From Bacteroides sp. 519 (GTDB lineage Bacteria; Bacteroidota; Bacteroidia; Bacteroidales; Bacteroidaceae): a DNA stretch of 64,000 nucleotides. The notes under the pieces were generated by a model, which saw only the letters and a list, made by a program, of their open reading frames with translations, ran no database searches and had not been told where the DNA came from. Numbering within the stretch: the stretch's first letter is position 1; each line of letters begins with the position of its first letter. Both the position numbers and the translations under genes were made by a program. This document shows positions 45,479 through 54,308 of the stretch, piece after piece. The stretch covers positions 62,001 through 126,000 of the forward strand of contig NZ_QVMJ01000006.1 in NCBI RefSeq assembly GCF_010500955.1, in the 5' to 3' direction.

Positions 45479-47065
45479 TTAGATTACTATTTTTAGATTA
45501 TTCCCATCTCTCCACAAACTACCTGATGATAATCCAGATGGTGATGTTGGTAAATTATCTATCCTTACTCTGAAATAATTGCCATAATCTCCTGAGTTTT
45601 TTTCGCCAACGTCAACTAAAAATGAACCTAAAGTATTACTTAACAGCATACCATGTCTACTAATAGTTAGAAAATTCCCATCGTCATCACTATCGTCAAG
45701 TCCAAACGCTGAAATGCTTGTTCTTCCCTTCCCACCTATTTGACCAAGATTTAGCATTGATCCAGAATCATGAAAAGACAATTTTCCAGATTCATTTCCA
45801 TCTTCGCTAATCATCTTAATACTTCTGTCATTTGGATCAATGATTATTCTGTTTCCGTTTTGATTACTTTCAAACTTACCCGTAAATTGAGCATCTCCAG
45901 AATCTGCATCTAAGGAAAAAATGAGATTGCCATCTTTAATTCCAAAAACCCCACTGTGTTTTACTCCATTAATTTCTATTACATCTTTTCCTAATGCCAC
46001 TCCTGTTACAGCTCTTTTCCCATCATCTCCTCCTAATATTACTCCATTGGTGACCGAATTCTCATTCCTGGCGCCACTAAATATTTTTGGCGATATGAAA
46101 TAATCACTTCCTATTTTCGTTTTATTCTTCTCCCAATCCTCTATCCAAGGCAATAGATTAGCATCTTCTCCCTTCAAATTTTCTTTTGCCTCTTCCGAAA
46201 GATTTCCCCATTGTAGTATGGCATCTTTTCCAAATGTGCAAACAAACTTGTTCTTTTGCTCGTTCCATTCCCATCTCAATCCATCTTCTCCACCAATGTA
46301 TCCACTCTTATCTGGATTTATCAAAACCGACCCGGCTCCTAACTCAGCTCTACCATCCGGCCAAATAGCTGAAGTCACATTCCCCTCAGCATCAGTGAAT
46401 TTGAGCATACCGTTTTCTGCATACAATCCTTTAAACTCATCACTAACTCCGGGAAGTCCTGTCCCCATTCGCATTTTTATTTTTCCATCAAAACTCTTGC
46501 TGTCAATATCGAACATTATATCAATAGCAGGCTGACCAGATTCATCAGTATGTAGGTAAATAGCCGACTGCCTTGCTGTATTCCTTTGGTTCCCAAACTG
46601 AACAATCTCATCGCCAACCTCAGGCGCGCTTTGCTCCTCTTCAAATTCCGATTTGGGAATAACAACTATTTCACCGCGGATTTCTGAAACCTTTACCCAG
46701 TACGATCGTTTCCCTGTACCACTGAACTCCTGCATACGGATAAAATCATCTTCCATAAAGCTATTTGTATCCTCAAGAGTGATTAAATAATTATCCGGGT
46801 CGCTTATACTATCTATTGATTTAATTTTGCCATGAGCTTGTGTAATAGCTAACGCACCCACAACACTTCTGATCTTATTTATAATAAGTTCAAATACGGT
46901 CATGGTTTTCCGTACCATCAGATCATCTACCTCTAGTTTCCATCTCCCAGTTGTCCACTCCCAAATTTTCCATCCATAGCCAGAAAATCCGGATAGGAAA
47001 TGTTCTATTTTATTTTTAACGGAGCATATAAATGCTTGTACTCCAATGTTTGGTAATAGTGCCAT
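45479..47065 (-). CDS. Phage-like fibre/baseplate-associated structural protein
   Basis: The 528-residue protein has no signal peptide. It contains a region typical of Bacteroidota phage fibre-type proteins (VDDLMVRKTMTVFELIINKIRSVVGAL; NYLITLEDTNSFMEDDFIRMQEF), then beta-rich repeats with glycine and aspartate (SRSYIGG-like turns, IIDPNDRSIKMISEDGNESGKLSF). It probably belongs to an extracellular fibre or tail tip. It is divergent from the smalltalk/1720-residue unit and is first in the minus-strand lysis operon. No other tail or head genes are in the window. Confidence 0.55.
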   Translation of the reverse strand: MALLPNIGVQAFICSVKNKIEHFLSGFSGYGWKIWEWTTGRWKLEVDDLMVRKTMTVFELIINKIRSVVGALAITQAHGKIKSIDSISDPDNYLITLEDTNSFMEDDFIRMQEFSGTGKRSYWVKVSEIRGEIVVIPKSEFEEEQSAPEVGDEIVQFGNQRNTARQSAIYLHTDESGQPAIDIMFDIDSKSFDGKIKMRMGTGLPGVSDEFKGLYAENGMLKFTDAEGNVTSAIWPDGRAELGAGSVLINPDKSGYIGGEDGLRWEWNEQKNKFVCTFGKDAILQWGNLSEEAKENLKGEDANLLPWIEDWEKNKTKIGSDYFISPKIFSGARNENSVTNGVILGGDDGKRAVTGVALGKDVIEINGVKHSGVFGIKDGNLIFSLDADSGDAQFTGKFESNQNGNRIIIDPNDRSIKMISEDGNESGKLSFHDSGSMLNLGQIGGKGRTSISAFGLDDSDDDGNFLTISRHGMLLSNTLGSFLVDVGEKNSGDYGNYFRVRIDNLPTSPSGLSSGSLWRDGNNLKIVI

Positions 47066-47140
47066 ATTCTTTGCTTTTAAATTATTCCTAATGTTTCCTT
47101 TATTTGCCGGAGTTCATCCTCTTCATTATCAAATCTCAAT

Positions 47141-47183
47141 TGTTAAAATCAAAGTTGATTTGTTTTTTTGACGATATTTTTGC
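47141..47183 (+). promoter_or_regulatory. Promoter with conserved upstream box, shared with the RHS gene
   Basis: TGTTAAAATCAAAGT (47141-47155) is followed after exactly 18 bases by ATATTTTTGC (47174-47183), containing a TAnnTTTG -7 box. The same two boxes with the same 18-base gap lie upstream of the RHS gene on the minus strand (62380-62422). Confidence 0.65.
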
Positions 47184-47359
47184 ACCAACAGTTAAAAGCT
47201 TCACAATTTAATAATTCTCTCAAATTTTATGGAAAAACAGTGCAGCATAAGTAGATAGGATACTTGTGGAGAGCACTTCCTATATCTTTTTCATAAAAAA
47301 TTGCAAAACTATTAACAACTTAAGTGAGGCTTAAAGCTAAAAATTAAAACTCAAAAATT

Positions 47360-47461
47360 ATGAAATCAAACAGTAAAACATGGGATGTTATTCTTAAGGT
47401 GATAATTGCAGTAGTAAGTGCACTGGCCGGAGCGCTGGGAGTACAGGCGATGACACTTTAA
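47360..47461 (+). CDS. Smalltalk protein
   Basis: This 33-residue peptide (MKSNSKTWDVILKVIIAVVS then ALAGALGVQAMTL) has a basic, tryptophan-containing start and one hydrophobic helix, matching the Bacteroidota smalltalk family. These are found beside amidases, HU-like proteins and other phage-like or surface modules; their function is unknown. It lies between the shared promoter and the large adhesin gene, 84 bases before that gene's start. Confidence 0.8.
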   Translation: MKSNSKTWDVILKVIIAVVSALAGALGVQAMTL

Positions 47462-47483
47462 ATTGAGAATTGAAAATTAAAGA

Positions 47484-47501
47484 AAAGCTGCGCAGCTAAT
47501 T
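47484..47501 (+). promoter_or_regulatory. Leader palindrome shared with the RHS gene
   Basis: AAAGCTGCGCAGCTAATT lies 44 bases before the 1720-residue gene. The same element with one change is at 62320-62337, just before the RHS start, in the corresponding orientation. Its GCTGCGCAGC core is a perfect palindrome and may fold in the message. Confidence 0.55.
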
Positions 47502-47545
47502 TTTAATTGCAAAAGAACTCAATAGTTTAAATCAAATCAAAACGA

Positions 47546-50500
47546 ATGGATAATTTAGATATAAAAGACATCGCTTTGCAACAGCAAGTTAGCAACGATG
47601 ACCGTATTTTAATGACACAAGCATCAAACGATCATTCGGCTTCGGCAATGACTGTAGGTGCTTTTAAAGAGCTAGCGATAGACAATGCTGTTCTGCGAAA
47701 AGACCAGGATGACGAAACAGCTCATCATCTCACTGTTGGAGGTCTATTAGTCAAATCTCCCATCACTCACTCTCAATCTCGTTCTCATCTTTCATCTGGT
47801 ATTGAAGAACAGGGTAACCAGGAGGCGTTATCTGCTTCCATTGTTGAAGAAACAAACAATCCTGATATTCTTTCTAAAGCATTGGTTGAAGAAACTACCA
47901 GTGCAGGTTTTGAAGGAAGTACACTGGGATGTTTGGATAACGTAGACGAATCTTTTGATGCGTTACCTAATGGGAAATACGCTTTTGAAAAGAAAAACGG
48001 TATATTGTATCCGGTGGCTTCGGGTAATTTCGTGGCACCGAATGTAATGAACCTAACATTTATTTCTCCTGGAATAATGACTATTGCGGGAGGTAACCCG
48101 GCTGTTTTAGAGTTTAATTTTTCGTCTACCGTTTCAGGAGAACCCACCGGCAATGGTAATATGGCCATCAAGGTAGGCTCAAAAACCATTCATGCATCTT
48201 CTATATCACAAGGTAAAAACAGTTTCGAAGTAAGTAATTTCCTGGGAGCAGGTGATAATACTGTAACAGTTGAAGTTACAGACTCTTATGCCACTACCCG
48301 AAAACTAACTTATGGTATTAATGTAGTAAACCTCAGTTTAAGTTCTACTTTCGACCCGGTTGCAGCAATTACTGGTAAAACATTCAGTTACCGGTACACC
48401 CCTGTTGGTTCTATCGAAAAAACGGTTTACTTCCTGATTGATGGAGAAGTGGCAGGTAGTTATGTTACATCTGTATCAAACAGGCAATTAAATTATACAT
48501 TACCTAACATGGGGCATGGTAGCCACACACTGGAAGTGTATATGACTGCGGCTATAAACGGAGCCTCGGTTATGAGTAATTCGCTTTTCTATGACCTGAT
48601 TTGTGTGGAAGATGGAAAAACAACTCCTGTTATTGTATCACCTTTCAGGCAAACTACCGCCGAACAATTTGGTACAGTGATTATACCGTATGTGGTTTAC
48701 AATCCGGCACAAGCAGAAACTGATATTTCACTTGTAGTTGATAATACAGTTGTGTCAAGCCTTAAAGTTGGCCGTACGGAACAAACATGGAACTACCGGA
48801 TTGATAAATCGGGCAATAGTAAGTTTGAAATTGTTTGTGGAGCAACCCGCAAAACATTCCTGTTGCAAGTTGAACAATCTTCGATAGAGGTTACTGCTGA
48901 AACAGAAAGTCTGGAACTGTTCTTGTCGTCAATGGGAAGAAACAACAGTGAAACGAACCGGGACAGATGGGAATTTAAAGGTAAAAATGATACCATCGCT
49001 GCACAACTGGTAGATTTTAACTGGGGCACCAACGGCTGGATACCTGATAGCAACGGGAATGTAGCCCTTAAACTTACCGGAGATGCCCGGGTTGTTATTC
49101 CTGTTCATCCTTCGCAATACTATCCGCGAAAGAATTATAAAACAAACTTTAAGAAAGGATTTACTTTGGGCAGTGGTGAGAAGGTAAGTAAGTATAAACT
49201 TACTGCTGATGTAATTGCTGCTTCGGTATTCTGCGAGAAAGCCGATTTTGCAGAAAGTTCCGGAACACACAATACTGGTGTTGCCAACCTGGCCGATGAA
49301 GTATTAAAAGATTTGGGCTTACTTACACCGCCTCAATTGGATAATAAAAAAGTAAGGACTACTGTGTGCGGTTTCCCTATTGTTATCTTTCATAAAAAGA
49401 CAGCCGACTCTGAACCGGAATTTGTAGGCAAGTATAATTTTAATACCGACAAGGCAGCCGAAGAAACTTTTGGCTTTACATCTGCCTATCCAAATTGTCA
49501 GTGCTGGGAATTCAGGAATAATACCTCCGGGCGAATGCTGTTCAAAGAATCGGATTATACCCGTAAAGATCAAAATGGCAAACCCGATTGGTTGAACGAT
49601 TTTGAAGCCCGCTATCCGGATAATGACGATTTGAATGCGACTTATGAATCCGGAACGATACCCGAAAATCTGAAACGTGTAACAGATTGGGTGGTAAGTT
49701 GCATTGGTAATGTTAACAAGTTTAGAACCGAATGTCCACAATATTTTAATGTGGATAACCTCGTATTTTACTTTATGTTTACCGAACTGCTTGGCATGGT
49801 AGACCAACGGGCTAAAAATATGTTTATCACCACTTGGGATGGACAAATATGGTATTTTATTCTTTATGACAATGATACCTGTCTGGGTATCAACAATGAG
49901 GGCGAAATTGTGTTCAATTACAATATTGAAACACATGATGTACTGGGGTCGCAAAATGTATGGAATGGTGCCGGTTCCGAATTATGGAAATTGGTGGAAC
50001 AGGCATATCCGGATGAAATTGCAGCCATGTATAACAAGGCACGTCAACAAGATATACTTACATACGAAAGGGTTTATACTTACCTGAATATAAACCAATC
50101 GGAAAAGTGGTGTGAGTCTATCTATAACGAAGATGGTAAGTTTAAATACATTGATCCTTTAACCAAAGGATATTACGATTATGGCCAAGGTGGACATATT
50201 TATACCGGCGAGTTTTTGTATGCACTACAAGGATCGCGTGCCGACCATCGCAAATGGTGGCTATATAACCGATTCCGCTATATGGATAGTAAGTATAATG
50301 CCGGTAACTATTTTGGAGATACTGCAACATTACGTTTGTACACACCTGCACAATGGACTGGAGTAAAACCAAATGCCGACTTTGCACTTACACCTTATGC
50401 CGATCAGTATTTACGTGTAAAATTTGGTTCGTATCTCAGCCCGGAAAAGAGAGGTAACAAGGATAAAACAAGCATTGTGTATGCTCCAACAGGAACCGTT

Positions 50501-52708
50501 TTTAATGATACAGAAACTATTATTTATGGTGCATCCCGGTTAAAATCGGTTGGAGACCTTTCGGCTAAATATCCTGGTACGGTGGATATGTCTTCGGCAA
50601 CGAAACTGGAAGAACTGATTATAGGGAACAGTACAAAGGGATATAAGAATACAAATCTGCGCAATGTAACTGTAAAAAGTAACCGGTTGTTACGGAAAAT
50701 AAATGTAGAGAATTGTCCGGCTTATACTGCTGCGCTTGATTTGTCTGGTTGCGAAAGTATTCAGGAGGTTTATGCTAAGGGTTCGGGCTGTACGGCAGTA
50801 GTGCTTCCTTCTGGGGGAATGCTAGAACGAATTGAATTACCACAAGGAATAACAAACCTTACTTTGCGTAATCAAGCTAATCTGACTGATGCTGGATTGG
50901 TACTGGAAAGTGTAGAGAACATATCAACACTTTGGATTGAAAACATCCCAGGAGTTGATTCAATTGCATTGGTTGAAAAATGTATGGCTTCTGATTACCC
51001 AACACTTGAAAGAGTTAGATTGGTTGGAATAGATACTTCTGGTGAAAGTTTAAATACACTAATCGTTTTAATGAATCTTGCAGGTTTGGACGAGAAAGGG
51101 AATAATAGCACCCAAGCTGTTGTGACAGGAAAGTATCATGCAGTGAAAGCCTATGCTGATACACTCCCTTTTATTAGAGAAGCATTTCCTGATTTGGAGA
51201 TTACATACGACATGCTTGCTGATACTCCTATGCGTACTATTATTGTACAGGATTATAATACCAAAGCTATTTTGAGAGGTGCAGATGTAGTGATTAATGG
51301 TATTGCATATGTAAGTGATGAAAATGGAAAGGTTACAATCAAAGGACGTGAAGCCATAAATGTATCTATAAGCTTAGATGGATATAAAAGTATAAATCAG
51401 AATCTGTCGGAGATTTTGAGTGACACTACGAATTATATATGGATGGATGCAACTGTAGAGGTTACGTTTATTGTTAAATCTAAGGATAAGTTTCTGATAT
51501 CAAAAGCAACAATAGTGTGTGATGGAAAAAGTGTTGTTACAGATATACAAGGAAGAACTGTTGTTGGATTGTCAAGGGGAACGTATGAATATACATGTAC
51601 ATTCAAAAATAGTACATATAATGGAAGAATGGCTGTAGGTACAATTGCAAAGGAAGAGAATGTTGTACTAGAGATTCCACTTGAGGATTTGCAACCAGAG
51701 TATAATGGGAATATACAGATTGGGTTTAAATCAAATGGTCTTAGTATAACAATATCTAGTAGTGGTGCCAATTATATAATTCATTGGGGAGATGGACAAA
51801 CTACAGCAGCTACTGGTACAGGATCAAGAACATACTATCATGTTTATTTTACTGATGACATTTATAATTTTGAGATTTCTGACTGTGATTATATAACTTC
51901 CATATATATAAACGCAATCGCATATTGGAGTGTGGGAACTAGTAGGATTTCAAATTTGTCTTTTAACTCTAAATCAGCGCTTATTGCAGTGGGAAGTGAT
52001 ATATTTAAGAATGATTCAAAAAGAAGCTCTTTTTATGAGTGTTTTGCTGAATGTACTAATTTAAGATACATCCCAGCTGGATTGTTTGATCATTGTTCAA
52101 ATGTGACAAACATTCGTTATTGTTTTCGAAATTGTACTCTCCTCACCTCTATCCCTATCGGGTTGTTTGATTTCTGTCCGAATGTGACAGACTTTACCTG
52201 CTGTTTTCAACACTGTACTTCCATCACCTCTATCCCTACTGGATTGTTTGATTTCTGTCCAAATGTGACTAGCTTTTTCGGCTGTTTTTATGGCTCTACT
52301 TCCATTACCTCTATCCCAGCTGGATTGTTTGATTACTGCCCAGATGTGACTGATTTTTATGGTTGTTTTTATAGCTGTATTTCTCTTGTCTCCATACCTG
52401 CTGGTCTGTTCGATAATTGTATAGAGGTGACAAACTTTAATAACTGTTTTAATGGTTGTACTAAATTGACTTTCGTAGTTCTCCCTAAAACCATTAAAAA
52501 TTTAGGGAACTCTACTTATGCTGGTTGTACTTCTCTTATATACATAGAAGCAGAAACGACCACACCTTCTACGATTTATTCTACTTCTTTTAGCGATACT
52601 AACAACTGTCCAATTTACGTGCCAGATTCAGCTTTAAATGCCTATAAAACAGCCACTAATTGGGATGCATTAGCTAAAAGAATACTCCCAATCAGTCAAA
52701 AAAACTAA
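47546..52708 (+). CDS. Giant fibre/adhesin-like protein with kinase-like (CotH/HipA-type) motif and BspA-type leucine-rich repeats
   Basis: The 1720-residue protein has no signal peptide. The N terminus (about 1-130) resembles phage fibre attachment regions, and beta-sandwich domains follow (about 160-480). A central domain (about 480-960) contains GMVDQRAKNMF and, 18 residues later, LYDNDT; the spacing of Asp753, Lys757, Asn758 and Asp775/Asp777 is like the catalytic and metal loops of CotH and HipA kinases. Carboxypeptidase-regulatory-like and PKD-like stretches follow. The C terminus (about 1505-1650) has four to five 27-residue BspA-type repeats (SIPAGLFDYCPDVTDFYGCF). The DNA coding the last 450 codons is visibly more AT-rich, suggesting a swapped receptor-binding end. 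A tail-fibre-like role is inferred. Confidence 0.7.
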   Translation: MDNLDIKDIALQQQVSNDDRILMTQASNDHSASAMTVGAFKELAIDNAVLRKDQDDETAHHLTVGGLLVKSPITHSQSRSHLSSGIEEQGNQEALSASIVEETNNPDILSKALVEETTSAGFEGSTLGCLDNVDESFDALPNGKYAFEKKNGILYPVASGNFVAPNVMNLTFISPGIMTIAGGNPAVLEFNFSSTVSGEPTGNGNMAIKVGSKTIHASSISQGKNSFEVSNFLGAGDNTVTVEVTDSYATTRKLTYGINVVNLSLSSTFDPVAAITGKTFSYRYTPVGSIEKTVYFLIDGEVAGSYVTSVSNRQLNYTLPNMGHGSHTLEVYMTAAINGASVMSNSLFYDLICVEDGKTTPVIVSPFRQTTAEQFGTVIIPYVVYNPAQAETDISLVVDNTVVSSLKVGRTEQTWNYRIDKSGNSKFEIVCGATRKTFLLQVEQSSIEVTAETESLELFLSSMGRNNSETNRDRWEFKGKNDTIAAQLVDFNWGTNGWIPDSNGNVALKLTGDARVVIPVHPSQYYPRKNYKTNFKKGFTLGSGEKVSKYKLTADVIAASVFCEKADFAESSGTHNTGVANLADEVLKDLGLLTPPQLDNKKVRTTVCGFPIVIFHKKTADSEPEFVGKYNFNTDKAAEETFGFTSAYPNCQCWEFRNNTSGRMLFKESDYTRKDQNGKPDWLNDFEARYPDNDDLNATYESGTIPENLKRVTDWVVSCIGNVNKFRTECPQYFNVDNLVFYFMFTELLGMVDQRAKNMFITTWDGQIWYFILYDNDTCLGINNEGEIVFNYNIETHDVLGSQNVWNGAGSELWKLVEQAYPDEIAAMYNKARQQDILTYERVYTYLNINQSEKWCESIYNEDGKFKYIDPLTKGYYDYGQGGHIYTGEFLYALQGSRADHRKWWLYNRFRYMDSKYNAGNYFGDTATLRLYTPAQWTGVKPNADFALTPYADQYLRVKFGSYLSPEKRGNKDKTSIVYAPTGTVFNDTETIIYGASRLKSVGDLSAKYPGTVDMSSATKLEELIIGNSTKGYKNTNLRNVTVKSNRLLRKINVENCPAYTAALDLSGCESIQEVYAKGSGCTAVVLPSGGMLERIELPQGITNLTLRNQANLTDAGLVLESVENISTLWIENIPGVDSIALVEKCMASDYPTLERVRLVGIDTSGESLNTLIVLMNLAGLDEKGNNSTQAVVTGKYHAVKAYADTLPFIREAFPDLEITYDMLADTPMRTIIVQDYNTKAILRGADVVINGIAYVSDENGKVTIKGREAINVSISLDGYKSINQNLSEILSDTTNYIWMDATVEVTFIVKSKDKFLISKATIVCDGKSVVTDIQGRTVVGLSRGTYEYTCTFKNSTYNGRMAVGTIAKEENVVLEIPLEDLQPEYNGNIQIGFKSNGLSITISSSGANYIIHWGDGQTTAATGTGSRTYYHVYFTDDIYNFEISDCDYITSIYINAIAYWSVGTSRISNLSFNSKSALIAVGSDIFKNDSKRSSFYECFAECTNLRYIPAGLFDHCSNVTNIRYCFRNCTLLTSIPIGLFDFCPNVTDFTCCFQHCTSITSIPTGLFDFCPNVTSFFGCFYGSTSITSIPAGLFDYCPDVTDFYGCFYSCISLVSIPAGLFDNCIEVTNFNNCFNGCTKLTFVVLPKTIKNLGNSTYAGCTSLIYIEAETTTPSTIYSTSFSDTNNCPIYVPDSALNAYKTATNWDALAKRILPISQKN

Positions 52709-52713
52709 AGATC

Positions 52714-53046
52714 ATGAAAACAGAAAGCAATAAAATCACAGCAGCTAAAGGAAAAGTATTAAGACGAATCTCAGACGGTTTCATCTTTGGCAATGAAATT
52801 TATTTGGGATACACACATTATCTAAATAATAAACCGCTCCCGGAACCCTTATTAGAACTCCCCGAACATTACGAAGAAATAGACGAACCGGTTACGGAAG
52901 ACACTGTAATTCTCTCCAAGGAAATGGATATTATTGAAGAAACACCCGAAGGAGAGGTACAACGAATAACCATAGGTGATTACAAAAAACTGGAGGATTG
53001 TCAATTTTTGGTTTCTAATTTTATTGTTTGTTGCAGTTTTGAATAA
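52714..53046 (+). CDS. Small phage-module protein with repeat-derived C terminus
   Basis: The 110-residue protein begins 5 bases after the adhesin stop. Its core (GKVLRRISDGFIFGNEIYLGYTHYLNNKPLPEPLLELPEHYEEID) looks like the small proteins encoded after fibres in Bacteroidota phage-like modules. The last 14 residues or so (FLVSNFIVCCSFE) are encoded by the 83-bp direct repeat at 53004-53087, so the natural C terminus has been replaced. Function unknown. Confidence 0.65.
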   Translation: MKTESNKITAAKGKVLRRISDGFIFGNEIYLGYTHYLNNKPLPEPLLELPEHYEEIDEPVTEDTVILSKEMDIIEETPEGEVQRITIGDYKKLEDCQFLVSNFIVCCSFE

Positions 53047-53087
53047 AAAAGAGGATGTATCAGATCTTTTTTTTGATACATTCCTCT
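53004..53087. repeat. 83-bp direct repeat, left copy
   Basis: It matches 55175-55256 in the same orientation with only a few changes. It includes a terminator-like hairpin (AGAGGATGTATCAGATC...GATACATTCCTCT). The pair bounds about 2.1 kb of decayed RHS-tip and immunity-like genes. The 22-bp dispersed repeat copy 2 (53090-53111) follows directly. Confidence 0.92.
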
Positions 53088-53089
53088 AG

Positions 53090-53111
53090 CCAAGGAGGGG
53101 AATCCATGCGG
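53090..53111. repeat. 22-bp dispersed repeat, copy 2
   Basis: CCAAGGAGGGGAATCCATGC followed by GG matches 15490-15511 with one difference, and continues into GCATCG, the complement of the GATGCCGCATGG core seen at 39719-39730. Confidence 0.7.
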
Positions 53112-53186
53112 CATCGCCTACTTTACCTCCTCTACCTCACTTTTTCCTAACTGAACCAAACGAGTATAATACAGGTTAGAGAATTA

Positions 53187-53713
53187 CTAATATTTCTTCT
53201 TTAATTTTATCTTATCCATATCTTTATACCCATATAGATACTTTTTAAATATAAAATAACCAGAACCATTTATAGGAGTAAAATAGATTGTAGTGGTACC
53301 GCGATCTCCTCCAATAGATAAATCTGGTTCGGGGCTAATCATTAGAGAATAATCATTATTGCTATGCGGTGTTGTATATATTGTATATACAACATTATCT
53401 ATAGAGAACTCCCAACTGTCATAATCCCTAACCGAAGAGATATAGATGTAAAATCCAAAAAGAAAATATAAAATAGCAGGTGCAATAAAAGAATTTACTA
53501 AAAGGAAAATTACATAATATTTTTTTATAAATAAAAATACTATACTTAGGAACAAGTTAATAACAAATACTATAGGAATAGCATAAATCAAAATAATAGT
53601 CATATCACTAGTAGGCTCGAAATATAATGTCCAAGCACCAATTAACACTAGATCAATAAACAAAAGCCATAATAGCGTAACAAGATTTTTTTTAGTACCT
53701 TTTTATTCATCAT
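53187..53713 (-). pseudogene. Membrane protein frameshifted in an A8 tract (immunity-like)
   Basis: The main frame (53187-53663) opens only at a TTG and encodes a protein with three hydrophobic segments and a C-terminal beta domain (about 158 residues). Upstream, a good ATG pair at 53713/53710 encodes MMNKKVLKK and then shifts frame at a run of eight A (T8 on the plus strand, 53686-53693). One base change there would give a continuous protein starting MNKKVLKKNLVTLLWLLF. It follows a toxin-tail-like remnant, so it may be a membrane immunity protein. No family recognised. Confidence 0.55.
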
Positions 53714-53719
53714 ATTATT

Positions 53720-53824
53720 TTAATTGGGAACAATATTTCCATTTACTATAGTATAATTACCTGCTGGAAGATTTCTTATTTGATTCCAAAATGACACTAT
53801 TGAATGTCGCAATATCAAAAACAT
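53720..53824 (-). pseudogene. Remnant C-terminal tail of a displaced RHS toxin tip
   Basis: A 34-codon frame ends SFWNQIRNLPAGNYTIVNGN, then IVPN and stop, a sequence that reads like the very end of an RHS toxin tip. It has no ribosome-binding site, and an in-frame stop lies just upstream. It lies directly before the membrane protein gene, the normal toxin-then-immunity order. Confidence 0.35.
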
Positions 53825-53913
53825 CCAGATAGAATCATTTTTCTATCCGGACAAAACATCCTAACAGAAAAATGTCTATCAGGATGTTAAATTATCAAAC
53901 TAGAACAAGATAA

Positions 53914-54297
53914 TCAATCAAATCCCAGATCAACATTTTTCTCATTTAAGGTATGATAAAAATCAAGACGATCTGAAAATTGCTCTACGATTTGTGTCTT
54001 TTTATCTACAATCCAGTAAATAATATCATTAACCTCCAAATCTTTTGTTATTGCAATAATAAACTCGTTATTAAAATTATAATCAATAATGATTGGCGGT
54101 ACAACAAAATGCCCAATTCCCTTATATTCATCTGTCTCATAACTTATGATTGCTTGTGGATAATCTTGTATATATAGATATTTATCTCCTAGATTTACAC
54201 TATCATCCATCTTGGTAAGCACAGGTAGAAAAATAGCAACAAAAACAATTGTAGAGATAAAAAACATACAAATAAGCAAACATTTTTTTATTTTCAT
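53914..54297 (-). CDS. Membrane-anchored small protein, possible immunity protein (DUF3997-like)
   Basis: The 127-residue protein has an N-terminal helix (LLICMFFISTIVFVAIFLPVL) and an external domain with YLYIQDYPQAIISYETDEYKG, IIIDYNFNNEFIIAITKD and IIYWIVDKKTQ. The last pattern resembles DUF3997-type small exported proteins that often sit beside toxins. It begins 11 bases after the broken RHS-tip fragment, so it is probably the immunity gene of that lost toxin (inference). Confidence 0.55.
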   Translation of the reverse strand: MKIKKCLLICMFFISTIVFVAIFLPVLTKMDDSVNLGDKYLYIQDYPQAIISYETDEYKGIGHFVVPPIIIDYNFNNEFIIAITKDLEVNDIIYWIVDKKTQIVEQFSDRLDFYHTLNEKNVDLGFD

Positions 54298-54308
54298 ATT
54301 ATTTAGTT

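Noticed and set aside
44116..53046. Complete prophage
   Set aside because: No integrase, repressor, terminase, portal, capsid or tail tube genes and no attachment-site pair were seen; only lysis and fibre-type genes are present.
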